Shown here piece by piece: positions 1-7,119 of a stretch of 13,513 bases of DNA. The notes under the pieces were generated by a model. That model saw only the letters and a program-made list of their open reading frames with translations, had not been told where the DNA came from and ran no database searches. The DNA is from an uncultured Bacteroides sp. (GTDB lineage: Bacteria > Bacteroidota > Bacteroidia > Bacteroidales > Bacteroidaceae): positions 1 through 13,513 of the forward strand of contig URWP01000045.1 of the NCBI GenBank assembly GCA_900551645.1. The letters are read 5' to 3'. Position numbers and translations under genes: made by a program. Numbering within the stretch: the stretch's first letter is position 1; each line of letters begins with the position of its first letter.

Positions 1-1905
1 GCCGTATGGGACTACGAGACAGCCCCTTGGAGACACCGTCCGTCTTTCTGCCTTGATCTTCGCATAACCTACGAAGACGGCACGGTACAAACAGTGATCT
101 CAGACAAGACTTGGAAGACACATCTGTCAGAAATCGTGTTCAATAACATCTACACGGCAGAACACACAGACGGAAGACTTGCCATGGGAAAATGGTCGGA
201 ACCAGGATATGACGACTCCGGGTGGAGCAATGTGAAACTTACAGTGTCTCCATCGGAGACGATTGTAGCGCGTCAAATGAGGCCCGTAAGGGATGTAGAC
301 ACCCTCAAGGCTGTCTCTGTGACAAAACTCTCCGACAAAGACTATATTTTTGATTTCGGACAGAACATCTCCGGAGTCACAGAACTGAGGATCAAAGGGG
401 AAAGAGGCATGACAGTGTCTCTCAAACATGGAGAATTCCTTAAAGATAACGGACACGTCTCAACTGAAAACATCGACTACTTCTACCATTCTGACACACT
501 CAAGGAACCGTTTGCCACCGACATATTCACTCTTGGAGGAAATGGCGATGAGTCGTTCAGGCAACGTTTCGGCTACAAAGGGTTCAGGTATGTGGAAGCG
601 TCAATTGACAGGCCTGCTGTACTTGACGAAAACAATCTCACGGCATATTTCGTCCACAGTGACATTCCCACAAAAGGTCACATACACACGTCCAGCGAGA
701 TCATAAACAAGCTTTGGAAGGCATCTTGCTATTCCTACCTCAGCAACCTTGTAGGCTATCCTACAGATTGCCCGCAAAGGGAGAAGAATGGCTGGACTGG
801 AGACACAAACGCCGCCATGGACCTAGGCTTCTACAATTATGACCCCATCACAGTCTACGAGAAATGGATGGATGACCATAAGGACGCACAGCTGCCGAAC
901 GGAGTGTACCCGAACATCATTCCGTCTCCGGGATGGGGCTACGATTGGGCCAACGGCACTGACTGGACAAGCACGAACATCGCCGTTCCATGGAAAACAT
1001 GGCTGTTCTATGGCGACGACCACCTTCTCAGGTCCATGTACGGCAACATGAAAGCCTACATGGACTACATAGAACGGACTTATCCTGAAGGCCTTACTGA
1101 TTGGGGATTAGGCGATTGGATTCCTGTCAAATCCACATCGTCGGTCGAATTGACCTCATCTATATACTACTATGACGACGCTAGGATGATGGCGAGGATC
1201 GCAGCCATCACAGGACATGACGAAGATGTACTACACTACAAAGAGTTGGCTGAAAGAATCAAATATCTCATCAACAAAAAATATTTGAATCCCGACACCT
1301 CCATTTATGCTTCCGGAACAGAGACCGAACTGGCCATGCCGTTGTACTGGAACATCGTTCCAGAAGAGTACAGGCAAAAAGTCGCTGACAATCTTGCCGC
1401 CGTCGTTCGTGAAAAAGGTCTGGATGTTGGCCTTCTCGGCTCCAAGGCCATTCTTGGAGCGCTAAGTGACAACGGCCATCTTGATCTAGCTTTCAGCCTT
1501 GCATCAAGCCAGGAATATCCTTCATGGGGCTATTGGCTAAAGAACGAAGGCACCACGTTCTATGAGAACTGGGATCTTACCAGAATCAAGGACCTCTCTC
1601 TCAACCACATGATGTTCGGAGAGATAAACGCCTGGTTCTACAAGTCTCTGGCAGGCATAACTCCTGACGAAAACCATCCAGGATTCTACAGGTTCAATGT
1701 CAAGCCAGGCTTCGCCAAGGGTCTCGATCATTTCGAGGCTTCCTTCCGGTCTCCCAACGGAGAGATCCGTTCAGAATGGATCAGAAAAAGGCGTACAATC
1801 ACGTATTCAGTGACCGTTCCGTCAAATTCCATCGCTTATTTGACACTTCCTGATGGGGAAAGAGAACTCACATGCGGACGCTACACATTCAAGATCAAGC
1901 AATAG
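1..1905 (+). CDS. Alpha-L-rhamnosidase, glycoside hydrolase family 78 (5' end missing)
   Basis: Hydrolyses terminal alpha-L-rhamnose from plant or pectic glycans, with inversion of configuration, probably in the periplasm or at the cell surface. The reading frame is open from base 1, so the gene starts upstream and about 634 codons are visible. The order is: end of the N-terminal rhamnosidase beta domain (around bases 1-300), a second beta domain containing DFGQNISGV, then the (alpha/alpha)6 barrel. The family catalytic signature is at bases 766-810, DCPQREKNGWTGD, which supplies the metal/substrate-binding Asp, the general acid Glu in QRE and the Asp in TGD. A later TTFYENWD stretch (about 1552-1575) carries the probable general-base Glu. 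A C-terminal beta-sandwich with NVKPGF follows. The gene ends in TAG and converges on galK. Visible motifs make the family assignment strong; the exact substrate is inferred. Confidence 0.93.
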   Translation, partial: AVWDYETAPWRHRPSFCLDLRITYEDGTVQTVISDKTWKTHLSEIVFNNIYTAEHTDGRLAMGKWSEPGYDDSGWSNVKLTVSPSETIVARQMRPVRDVDTLKAVSVTKLSDKDYIFDFGQNISGVTELRIKGERGMTVSLKHGEFLKDNGHVSTENIDYFYHSDTLKEPFATDIFTLGGNGDESFRQRFGYKGFRYVEASIDRPAVLDENNLTAYFVHSDIPTKGHIHTSSEIINKLWKASCYSYLSNLVGYPTDCPQREKNGWTGDTNAAMDLGFYNYDPITVYEKWMDDHKDAQLPNGVYPNIIPSPGWGYDWANGTDWTSTNIAVPWKTWLFYGDDHLLRSMYGNMKAYMDYIERTYPEGLTDWGLGDWIPVKSTSSVELTSSIYYYDDARMMARIAAITGHDEDVLHYKELAERIKYLINKKYLNPDTSIYASGTETELAMPLYWNIVPEEYRQKVADNLAAVVREKGLDVGLLGSKAILGALSDNGHLDLAFSLASSQEYPSWGYWLKNEGTTFYENWDLTRIKDLSLNHMMFGEINAWFYKSLAGITPDENHPGFYRFNVKPGFAKGLDHFEASFRSPNGEIRSEWIRKRRTITYSVTVPSNSIAYLTLPDGERELTCGRYTFKIKQ

Positions 1906-1927
1906 CACCGTACTTGCATAAAATTTG

Positions 1928-1963
1928 AAAGGGCCGCAGAGGAACAATCCCGTGCGACCCTTT
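1928..1963. terminator. Hairpin between convergent rhamnosidase and galK genes
   Basis: An 11-bp stem with one C-A mismatch (arms 1928-1938 and 1953-1963) around a 14-nt loop lies in the 82-bp gap between two convergent stop codons. The arms begin with AAAGGG and end with CCCTTT, so a transcript from either side ends in a short U-rich or mixed tail. It probably acts as a bidirectional terminator; the T-run is poor, so efficiency is uncertain. Confidence 0.6.
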
Positions 1964-1987
1964 GTCGTATTAAGTAAAATTAGATTA

Positions 1988-3139
1988 TTATTCAACTTTT
2001 CTTGCACCGTCGCTGATCACTACGTCGTAGAACTTAGGATCGTGACCGAACCTGGCAGGGAACTGCTCCTTGACCGCAGCGATGAACGCGTCGTAGAGCT
2101 CATCCTTCACGAGGTTGATCGTACAGCCTCCGAAGCCGCCACCCATCACGCGTGAACCGGTCACCTCGCACTTGCGGGCAAGCTTGTTGAGAAAATCAAG
2201 TTCCTCGCAGCTGACCTCGTAGAGCTTGCTCAGTCCGAAATGAGTCTGGTACATCATCTCGCCGACGATCTCGTAGTCACCTCTTTCAAGGGCGTCGCAC
2301 ACGTCAAGGACTCTCTGAACCTCTCCGATGACATATTCAGCCCTGAGAAAATCCTCCGCAGGAATCTCCTCACGAACCTCCTCAAGCCAAACTCTCTTGG
2401 CGTCGCTGAGGAACTCCACTTCCGGATGATTCTTCCTGATGGCCCTTGCGGCGTTCTCGCAGGACTCCCTCCTCTTGTTATACGCCGAAGAGGCCAGCTC
2501 ATGTTTCACGCAAGAGTCAACAAGAACCAGTTTGTAGCCCTTCGGATCGAACGGAAAGTACTTGTACTCCAATGTCTTGCAATTAAGACGGATAAGGCTG
2601 CCCTTTTTTCCGAAAATAGATGCGAACTGATCCATGATTCCGCATTTCACGCCACAGTAGTTATGCTCGGTTGACTGACCGATCTTGGCAAGGTCAAACT
2701 TGTCGATCTTGTTGTCGAACAGGTAGTTGATGGCATAAGCGAATGTACTCTCAAGAGCGGCGGATGAGGAAAGTCCGGCGCCCAGAGGAACGTCACCGGC
2801 GAAGACTGTGTCAAAGCCCTCTACCTTTCCGCCACGCTTCACGGTTTCCCTGCACACTCCGAAGATGTATCTGGCCCACTGCTGCTTAGGCTTGTCCTCC
2901 TCATTGAGTCCAAACTCAACATATTCATCATAGTCAAGCGAGAAAGCTCTGACTTTCTGGGTACCGTTCAGTTTCACCTCAGCCATGATTCCGCGATCAA
3001 TGGCTCCAGGGAAAACGTAACCACCGTTGTAGTCAGTGTGCTCACCGATAAGATTGATGCGGCCAGCCGAAGCGAACACTTCGCCTTCAGCGCCGAAGAG
3101 AGTCTTGAATTTCTCTCTGATTCTGGTTTTCATTTCCAT
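1988..3139 (-). CDS. galK: Galactokinase
   Basis: Cytoplasmic ATP-dependent phosphorylation of galactose to galactose-1-phosphate, the first committed step of the Leloir pathway. The 383-aa length is normal for the family. The galactokinase signature GRINLIGEHTDYNGG is at residues 26-40, with the catalytic Arg27 and the substrate-binding Glu-His-Asp. The GHMP-kinase phosphate-binding loop GAGLSSSAA is at about 120-128. GIMDQ at 167-171 carries the catalytic Asp170, and the C-terminal GHMP motif GGGFGGCTINLV is at about 333-344. All key residues are intact. The start ATG-GAA-ATG leaves a second ATG two codons later as an alternative. A promoter-like motif lies about 77 bp upstream. No galT, galM or galactose transporter is visible beside it, so the neighbourhood does not form a full gal operon. 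Confidence 0.97.
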   Translation of the reverse strand: MEMKTRIREKFKTLFGAEGEVFASAGRINLIGEHTDYNGGYVFPGAIDRGIMAEVKLNGTQKVRAFSLDYDEYVEFGLNEEDKPKQQWARYIFGVCRETVKRGGKVEGFDTVFAGDVPLGAGLSSSAALESTFAYAINYLFDNKIDKFDLAKIGQSTEHNYCGVKCGIMDQFASIFGKKGSLIRLNCKTLEYKYFPFDPKGYKLVLVDSCVKHELASSAYNKRRESCENAARAIRKNHPEVEFLSDAKRVWLEEVREEIPAEDFLRAEYVIGEVQRVLDVCDALERGDYEIVGEMMYQTHFGLSKLYEVSCEELDFLNKLARKCEVTGSRVMGGGFGGCTINLVKDELYDAFIAAVKEQFPARFGHDPKFYDVVISDGARKVE

Positions 3140-3215
3140 ATTATGTGATTTTTTAAGTTTTGTTCGTTTAATGAAATCCTTTCGACCACAACGACCGAGA
3201 CGGCTTCCAATGAGA

Positions 3216-3223
3216 CAAATTTA
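3216..3223 (-). promoter_or_regulatory. Candidate Bacteroidota -7 promoter element for galK
   Basis: Read on the minus strand the bases are TAAATTTG, an exact match to the Bacteroidota sigma-ABfr -7 consensus TAnnTTTG. It sits in the 102-bp gap upstream of galK. No clear -33 TTTG is seen at the usual spacing, so it would let galK be transcribed separately from the upstream phosphatase-family gene, but this remains a prediction. Confidence 0.45.
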
Positions 3224-3241
3224 ACACTTTTTATTGATTAT

Positions 3242-4270
3242 CTACCGAATCCTCACAACAATCGGACAATGATCACTCACTCCCCCTATGTAGCGTGGTC
3301 CAGAGTACGTCCGGAGCGGTTTTTCCCCAGAATGAGCATTGTCCCGCGTCATCAGAAACGGCAACCTCAAAACTTTCATTCCATGAATATGCCCGTTCAG
3401 CATAAGGTTCTCCGAAGCGAAGAACATGTCAATCATCTCCCATTTACCTGAATATCTTATCGTTCCCTCACCTCTTTCCGCCAACGGAGCCGCAATGTTC
3501 AACAAAGGATAAGGCTGTCCGTCAGTCAATATTCCGAAAGCCGGATTCTCGGGAGTGTCGTTGAAGTCACCCATCGCGACTATATTCCTTAAGCCGGCAT
3601 TTTGAAGCGAGTCAGTGGCGTTCCTCAATCTCAGGAGAGCCATCTTGCGCCTGTCATTGGTCTTGCCGCCGTATTTGGACGGATGGTGATTCACCAGAAA
3701 CGCCACACTGTCCCCGTCCTGCCTCCGGAATTTTGTCAAAAGAATATCCCTGGTCCTCAACGGAGGGTCAGCCCCACCCCCGACTCTCAAAGGCACAGCC
3801 TGAAGCAGTTCAAGTCTGGATAATCTGTAAAGAAGGGCAACATCAATCCCACGCGGGTCAGGAGAGTCAAAATGCACGATCTCGTAGTCTGTCTTGTAGA
3901 GAGGCGTGTCCTCCAAAAGCCTTTTGAGAACAAAACGGTTTTCCACCTCGGCGATTCCTATAACGTCTGGAAGCGCGCCCTCGCGGTCCTTTATCCAGAA
4001 TATCGACTTCGCTATCGCATTGCATTTCGCCGTGAACCTGCGTTTTGTCCAATGCTTTTTACCGAATGAGGTAAATTCAGCCTCGGACTCGCTTCCGTTA
4101 AGGCTGTCCCTGCGCCAATCAAAGAGATTCTCCAGATTCCAGAACATGACAAGTGTCTGACCTTCTCTTCCTGCCACCCTGGATCCAAAACTAAAACTAT
4201 GAAAGACAGAAACATCGTAGGCTGGCCGGAAGAGAAGAAGCGCAGACAGTATGATGAGCATCCTTTTCAT
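3242..4270 (-). CDS. Exported endonuclease/exonuclease/phosphatase (EEP) family protein
   Basis: A metal-dependent phosphoesterase of the DNase I/exonuclease III fold, 342 aa from the chosen start. The N-terminus (MKRMLIILSALLLF) is a short basic-hydrophobic segment typical of a signal peptide, so it probably acts outside the cytoplasm. Visible family motifs are NLENLFD (residues about 45-51), AEVEN with the metal-binding Glu (about 108), NHHPSKYGG with the active-site His (about 194-202), MGDFNDTP with catalytic Asp/Asn (about 233-240) and SDHCPI with the terminal Asp-His pair (about 332-337). The reading frame extends 8 codons further to a TTG at 4294, but the ATG at 4270 gives a clean signal peptide. 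Substrate is unknown: nucleic acid, phospholipid or another phosphodiester are all possible. It lies upstream of galK in the same direction. Confidence 0.88.
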   Translation of the reverse strand: MKRMLIILSALLLFRPAYDVSVFHSFSFGSRVAGREGQTLVMFWNLENLFDWRRDSLNGSESEAEFTSFGKKHWTKRRFTAKCNAIAKSIFWIKDREGALPDVIGIAEVENRFVLKRLLEDTPLYKTDYEIVHFDSPDPRGIDVALLYRLSRLELLQAVPLRVGGGADPPLRTRDILLTKFRRQDGDSVAFLVNHHPSKYGGKTNDRRKMALLRLRNATDSLQNAGLRNIVAMGDFNDTPENPAFGILTDGQPYPLLNIAAPLAERGEGTIRYSGKWEMIDMFFASENLMLNGHIHGMKVLRLPFLMTRDNAHSGEKPLRTYSGPRYIGGVSDHCPIVVRIR

Positions 4271-4379
4271 TCCGCCAGCAAATATGCAGAGCAAAAACGT
4301 AAATAACGAAAAGAAACAGAAAAACTTTTTTTATGACATGTTCTTTTTGAGATTTGAATGTTTTTTATCCATACCAACC

Positions 4380-4410
4380 TTGGCAATCATTTGGAAATTA
4401 GTTGGCAATC
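4380..4410. repeat. Direct repeats TTGGCAATC, candidate integrase arm sites at the left end
   Basis: TTGGCAATC occurs at 4380-4388 and 4402-4410, 22 bp apart or about two helical turns; both copies lie close to T-rich sequence. A second pair, CGATAA at 4450-4455 and 4460-4465, lies 10 bp apart a little downstream. Short direct repeats in helical phase beside an integrase operon fit arm-type integrase or excisionase binding sites of an attL. No core sequence or target duplication can be fixed because the other end is not in view. The rest of 4271-4658 is AT-rich and non-coding. Confidence 0.35.
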
Positions 4411-4477
4411 TTTTGCAAAGTGCAGCTTAATTAACTGTAAAGTAAGTATCGATAAATAACGATAACAATAAATAGGA

Positions 4478-4517
4478 ATATAGGGTGTAACTCAACAAGT
4501 TACGCCCTATATCTTTT
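4478..4517 (+). terminator. Strong intrinsic terminator at the left edge of the mobile element
   Basis: A 15-bp stem (arms 4478-4492 and 4498-4512, a single T-G wobble) closes a 5-nt loop and is followed by CTTTTT. No plus-strand gene precedes it on the chromosome. It would block read-through into the integrase operon, either from outside or across the joined ends of the excised circle. Confidence 0.8.
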
Positions 4518-4535
4518 TGTAGACTTTTCTTTGGC

Positions 4536-4569
4536 TTTGCTTATTTCTCGGATTTTTATCGTATATTTG
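4536..4569 (+). promoter_or_regulatory. Promoter of the HTH-integrase operon
   Basis: TATATTTG at 4562-4569 matches the Bacteroidota -7 consensus TAnnTTTG exactly, and TTTG at 4536-4539 lies about 22 bp upstream as a -33 element. Transcription would begin around 4575, which argues against translation starting at the ATG at 4578 and favours the ATG at 4659. Confidence 0.6.
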
Positions 4570-4658
4570 TACCATAATTGTACCGACACTTAAAAGTAGA
4601 TAATGTGACACTTGCAAGAATGCCGGTATTGAGAATGAGGAATATAAGTAAAAAGATT

Positions 4659-5219
4659 ATGCCGGCAGCAAAATTTGAAATAAAACGGAAGTGCCAGATT
4701 TGTGGAGAAGAGTTTTTAGCCAAAACAATAGAATCTTGGTATTGCTCTCCCAAATGTTCCAAAATTGCATGGAAGCGACGCAAGGATGAAGAACAAAGAT
4801 TGCAAAGGTTGGACGAAGTGGTTAAGAAGATACCCAAGTCCAAAGAGTACATCACGGTTCCTGAAGCATACGCATTGTTTGGCATAAGCAAGGAAACTCT
4901 TTATCGTTTGATTCGTAAGGGTACAATCCCCAGTGTAAATGCAGGAGAAAGACAGACATTACTATCAAAAGCAGAACTGATGAAACTCTATCCTCCACGC
5001 AAGAAAGCTCTCACAAAGCCGAAACCTGTTGCCAAACTATATAGTCTGGAGCCGAAAGATTGTTATACCATTGGAGAAATCACAGAGAAGTTTCTTGTGA
5101 ATGAAAGTACAGTTTATCTCCATATACGCAAATACTCTATCCCTACTCGGCAGATTGGGAACTTTGTGTATGTACCCAAGAAAGAAATTGATAACTTATA
5201 TAAAGGTGTGAAGCGATGA
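4659..5219 (+). CDS. Zinc-knuckle, double helix-turn-helix DNA-binding protein (excisionase/regulator-like)
   Basis: 186 aa from the chosen start. The N-terminus holds a four-cysteine zinc knuckle: C12-x2-C15 (CQIC) and C29-x3-C33 (CSPKC). A basic, charged helix follows (about 36-60), then two excisionase-type HTH domains in tandem: about 63-110 (ITVPEAYALFGISKETLYR...) and about 135-182 (YTIGEITEKFLVNESTVYL...), each ending in the usual wing and short helix. It overlaps the integrase start by 4 bases (ATGA), so the two are translationally coupled. By analogy with Xis-type proteins it probably bends attachment-site DNA or controls the integrase operon; the family's biochemical role is not established. 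An in-frame ATG at 4578 exists but lies almost at the predicted transcription start; the ATG at 4620 is another alternative. Confidence 0.8.
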   Translation: MPAAKFEIKRKCQICGEEFLAKTIESWYCSPKCSKIAWKRRKDEEQRLQRLDEVVKKIPKSKEYITVPEAYALFGISKETLYRLIRKGTIPSVNAGERQTLLSKAELMKLYPPRKKALTKPKPVAKLYSLEPKDCYTIGEITEKFLVNESTVYLHIRKYSIPTRQIGNFVYVPKKEIDNLYKGVKR

Positions 5220-6472
5220 AGAAAGCATTAGTCAATACACGAGTGTCGGTAAAGCTCCGCAAATCTGAATATCGTGATGAATGGTATCTTTATGTGGAAT
5301 CTTATCCTGTATTTCAATCCGGAAAAGATACGCCACAAAGAGTGCGTGAATATCTCAATCGTACCATTACAACACCTATTTGGGATAAGTCACGCAATGC
5401 AAGGACTAATGCCGAAGGCAAAACCACTTATAAGCCGAAGCGAGATTTGAACGGTGTCATTCAATGTAAGTCGCAATTAGACCAGGAATCATGTATCTAT
5501 GCCGACAAGGTCAGAAGCCTACGACAAAAGGAGTACGACAATGCTGCTTTATATGCCGATACCGATGCAGAACAGGCGGAGCAGTTGGAACGCTCCCGAA
5601 GTAATTTCATTGAGTACTTCGACCATGTGCAGCGAACAAGGCATGCCCATAGCTCTGATTCTATCATTGTCAACTGGAGGAGAGTGTATGAATTATTGAA
5701 GATTTTCGCAAAAGGTGACACCATTCTCTTTTCGCAAATAGACTTAAAGATGGTTGAATCGTTCCGGCAATTCATAATGAATGCCCCACAAGGAGGCACT
5801 AAACGAGGTACGATTTCTCAAAATACAGCAGCAACCTATTTCTCTATCTTCAAAGCCGGATTGAAACAGGCTTTTATAGACGGATATCTGACTATTGATA
5901 TTTCTGCAAAAGTCAAAGGCATTCAAGAAAGGGAAAGCCGGAGAGAATATCTCACGGTAGAGGAATTGAACCGACTGGCTCAAACACCTTGTGACCCATT
6001 ACTGAAACGTGCTGCCTTGTTCTCTGCTTTAACAGGAATCCGTCATTGCGACATTCAGAAGTTGAAGTGGTCGGAAGTGGAAATGTTCAATGGAGGCTAT
6101 CGGTTGAATTTTACTCAGCAAAAGACAAAAGGAGTTGAATATATGCCTATATCAGAGCAAGCATATAATCTCTGTGGAGAGCCAAAAGAGGGTGAACTTT
6201 TGGTTTTTGCCGGACTTCCTGACCCTTCTTGGATAAACCGTCCTGTCAAAAAGTGGATTGAAGCTGCCGGAATCACCAAACACATTACCTTCCATTGTTT
6301 TAGGCACAGCTACGCAACCCTGCAACTGGCTGGAGGAACTGATATTTATACGGTCAGCAAAATGTTGGGACATACAAATGTGCGAACAACACAGGTGTAT
6401 GCAAAGGTTGTTGATGAAAAGAAAGAGAAAGCTACAGAAACCATTAAATTGGATTTATCTCAAACAAAATAA
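5216..6472 (+). CDS. int: Tyrosine recombinase / integrase of the mobile element
   Basis: Catalyses site-specific integration and excision through a Tyr-DNA intermediate. The 418-aa length fits Bacteroides transposon-type integrases with an N-terminal arm-binding domain (about 1-110), a SAM-like core-binding domain (about 125-235) and a C-terminal catalytic domain (about 243-405). Catalytic residues are all visible: Arg276 (TGIRHCD), Lys305, His360-x2-Arg363 (HCFRHSYA), His386 (MLGHTNV) and the nucleophile Tyr395 (TTQVYAKV). It is coupled to the preceding zinc-knuckle HTH gene by an ATGA overlap and followed by an intrinsic terminator, so the two form one operon at the left end of the element. 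Confidence 0.95.
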   Translation: MKKALVNTRVSVKLRKSEYRDEWYLYVESYPVFQSGKDTPQRVREYLNRTITTPIWDKSRNARTNAEGKTTYKPKRDLNGVIQCKSQLDQESCIYADKVRSLRQKEYDNAALYADTDAEQAEQLERSRSNFIEYFDHVQRTRHAHSSDSIIVNWRRVYELLKIFAKGDTILFSQIDLKMVESFRQFIMNAPQGGTKRGTISQNTAATYFSIFKAGLKQAFIDGYLTIDISAKVKGIQERESRREYLTVEELNRLAQTPCDPLLKRAALFSALTGIRHCDIQKLKWSEVEMFNGGYRLNFTQQKTKGVEYMPISEQAYNLCGEPKEGELLVFAGLPDPSWINRPVKKWIEAAGITKHITFHCFRHSYATLQLAGGTDIYTVSKMLGHTNVRTTQVYAKVVDEKKEKATETIKLDLSQTK

Positions 6473-6495
6473 CCATTATTATACTTTGTAAGTAT

Positions 6496-6531
6496 AGCCA
6501 TCTGCGTAAAATCTGCGTGGGTGGCTTTTTG
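6496..6531 (+). terminator. Intrinsic terminator of the integrase operon
   Basis: The 7-bp stem AGCCATC/GGTGGCT (6496-6502 and 6520-6526, one wobble) is followed at once by a T-run. It starts 24 bases after the integrase stop. The loop contains CTGCGT twice, and a small perfect hairpin (6480-6485 with 6491-6496) sits just before it. Confidence 0.65.
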
Positions 6532-6562
6532 TTTTTATCTATGGTCTTTTCTTCTGACCATC

Positions 6563-6657
6563 TTATGATTCCTTTATGATTGAAGACATTATCATAAAAA
6601 TCTACTACTGATATTCTCCACTATTCATGTTGATAATCAATGGGTAATCCTTATGAT
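6563..6657. repeat. Repeated TTATGAT boxes in the region before the second HTH gene
   Basis: TTATGATT occurs at 6563-6570 and 6574-6581, 11 bp apart or one helical turn; the inverse ATCATAA is at 6591-6597 and a further TTATGAT at 6651-6657. A perfect 6-bp dyad (6541-6546 with 6556-6561) lies just upstream. The arrangement resembles an operator or excisionase-binding cluster in the 287-bp stretch between the integrase stop and the chosen HTH start. The sequence is AT-rich, so some copies may be chance. Confidence 0.35.
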
Positions 6658-6759
6658 GATTATGTTTCGTTACTGCTTATTTATGTGATGTATTACACTA
6701 TGAAATCAGTATGCGTAATCGCTGTTATTTTGCCGAAAAATCAAAAAACAAGTAGCAAT

Positions 6760-7119
6760 ATGAGTGAGAAGAACATTACATTTGAAGATTTACCCAAAGC
6801 AATGTCGTGGTTGATGGATAAATTGAATGAGCTGGATTCTAAAATAGATGGATTAAACAATCAGAATCAAAGCGTTCCAACCGAACAATGGATGAACCTT
6901 AAGGAATTGTGTGATTATATTCCCAGTCACCCGGCAGAGCAAACTGTATATGGCTGGACGAGTTGTCATCTAATCCCATTCCACAAAAGAGGGAAGCGTA
7001 TCATGTTTCTAAAATCGGAAATTGACGAATGGCTCCATGCCGACAAAATCAAATCTGATAAAAACTTGGAAGATGAAGCAGCCCAATTCATAAAGTCAAA
7101 AAGAAATACCAAATTCTAA
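6760..7119 (+). CDS. Excisionase-family helix-turn-helix protein
   Basis: 119 aa from the chosen start (MSEKNITFEDLPK...). An N-terminal amphipathic/coiled segment (about 8-36, LMDKLNELDSKIDGL) precedes an excisionase-type winged HTH (about 42-92): WMNLKELCDYIPSHPAEQTV, then the IPFHKRGKR wing and FLKSEIDEWL helix. Such proteins in Bacteroides mobile elements bind DNA and act as recombination directionality factors or regulators. The frame continues upstream to an ATG at 6640, but residues there look random and hydrophobic and no ribosome site supports it. The stop overlaps the next ATG by one base (TAATG), so it is coupled to the DUF3987 ATPase gene; it may also regulate that operon. Confidence 0.8.
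   Translation: MSEKNITFEDLPKAMSWLMDKLNELDSKIDGLNNQNQSVPTEQWMNLKELCDYIPSHPAEQTVYGWTSCHLIPFHKRGKRIMFLKSEIDEWLHADKIKSDKNLEDEAAQFIKSKRNTKF

Noticed and set aside
127..456. Minus-strand open frame of 109 codons inside the rhamnosidase gene
   Set aside because: It lies antisense to a well-supported GH78 domain, shows no recognisable motif, and its cysteine/histidine-rich content is what the complement of this coding region would give.
2240..2674. Plus-strand open frame of 144 codons inside galK
   Set aside because: It is fully antisense to conserved galactokinase sequence and has no family motif; long shadow frames are expected in GC-richer coding DNA.
4271..4294. Upstream TTG start for the EEP-family gene
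   Set aside because: It adds eight residues before a clean signal peptide that begins at an ATG; the signal peptide favours 4270.
4578..4658. ATG at 4578 as start of the zinc-knuckle HTH protein
   Set aside because: It lies within a few bases of the transcription start predicted from TATATTTG at 4562-4569, and the extra residues carry no domain signal.
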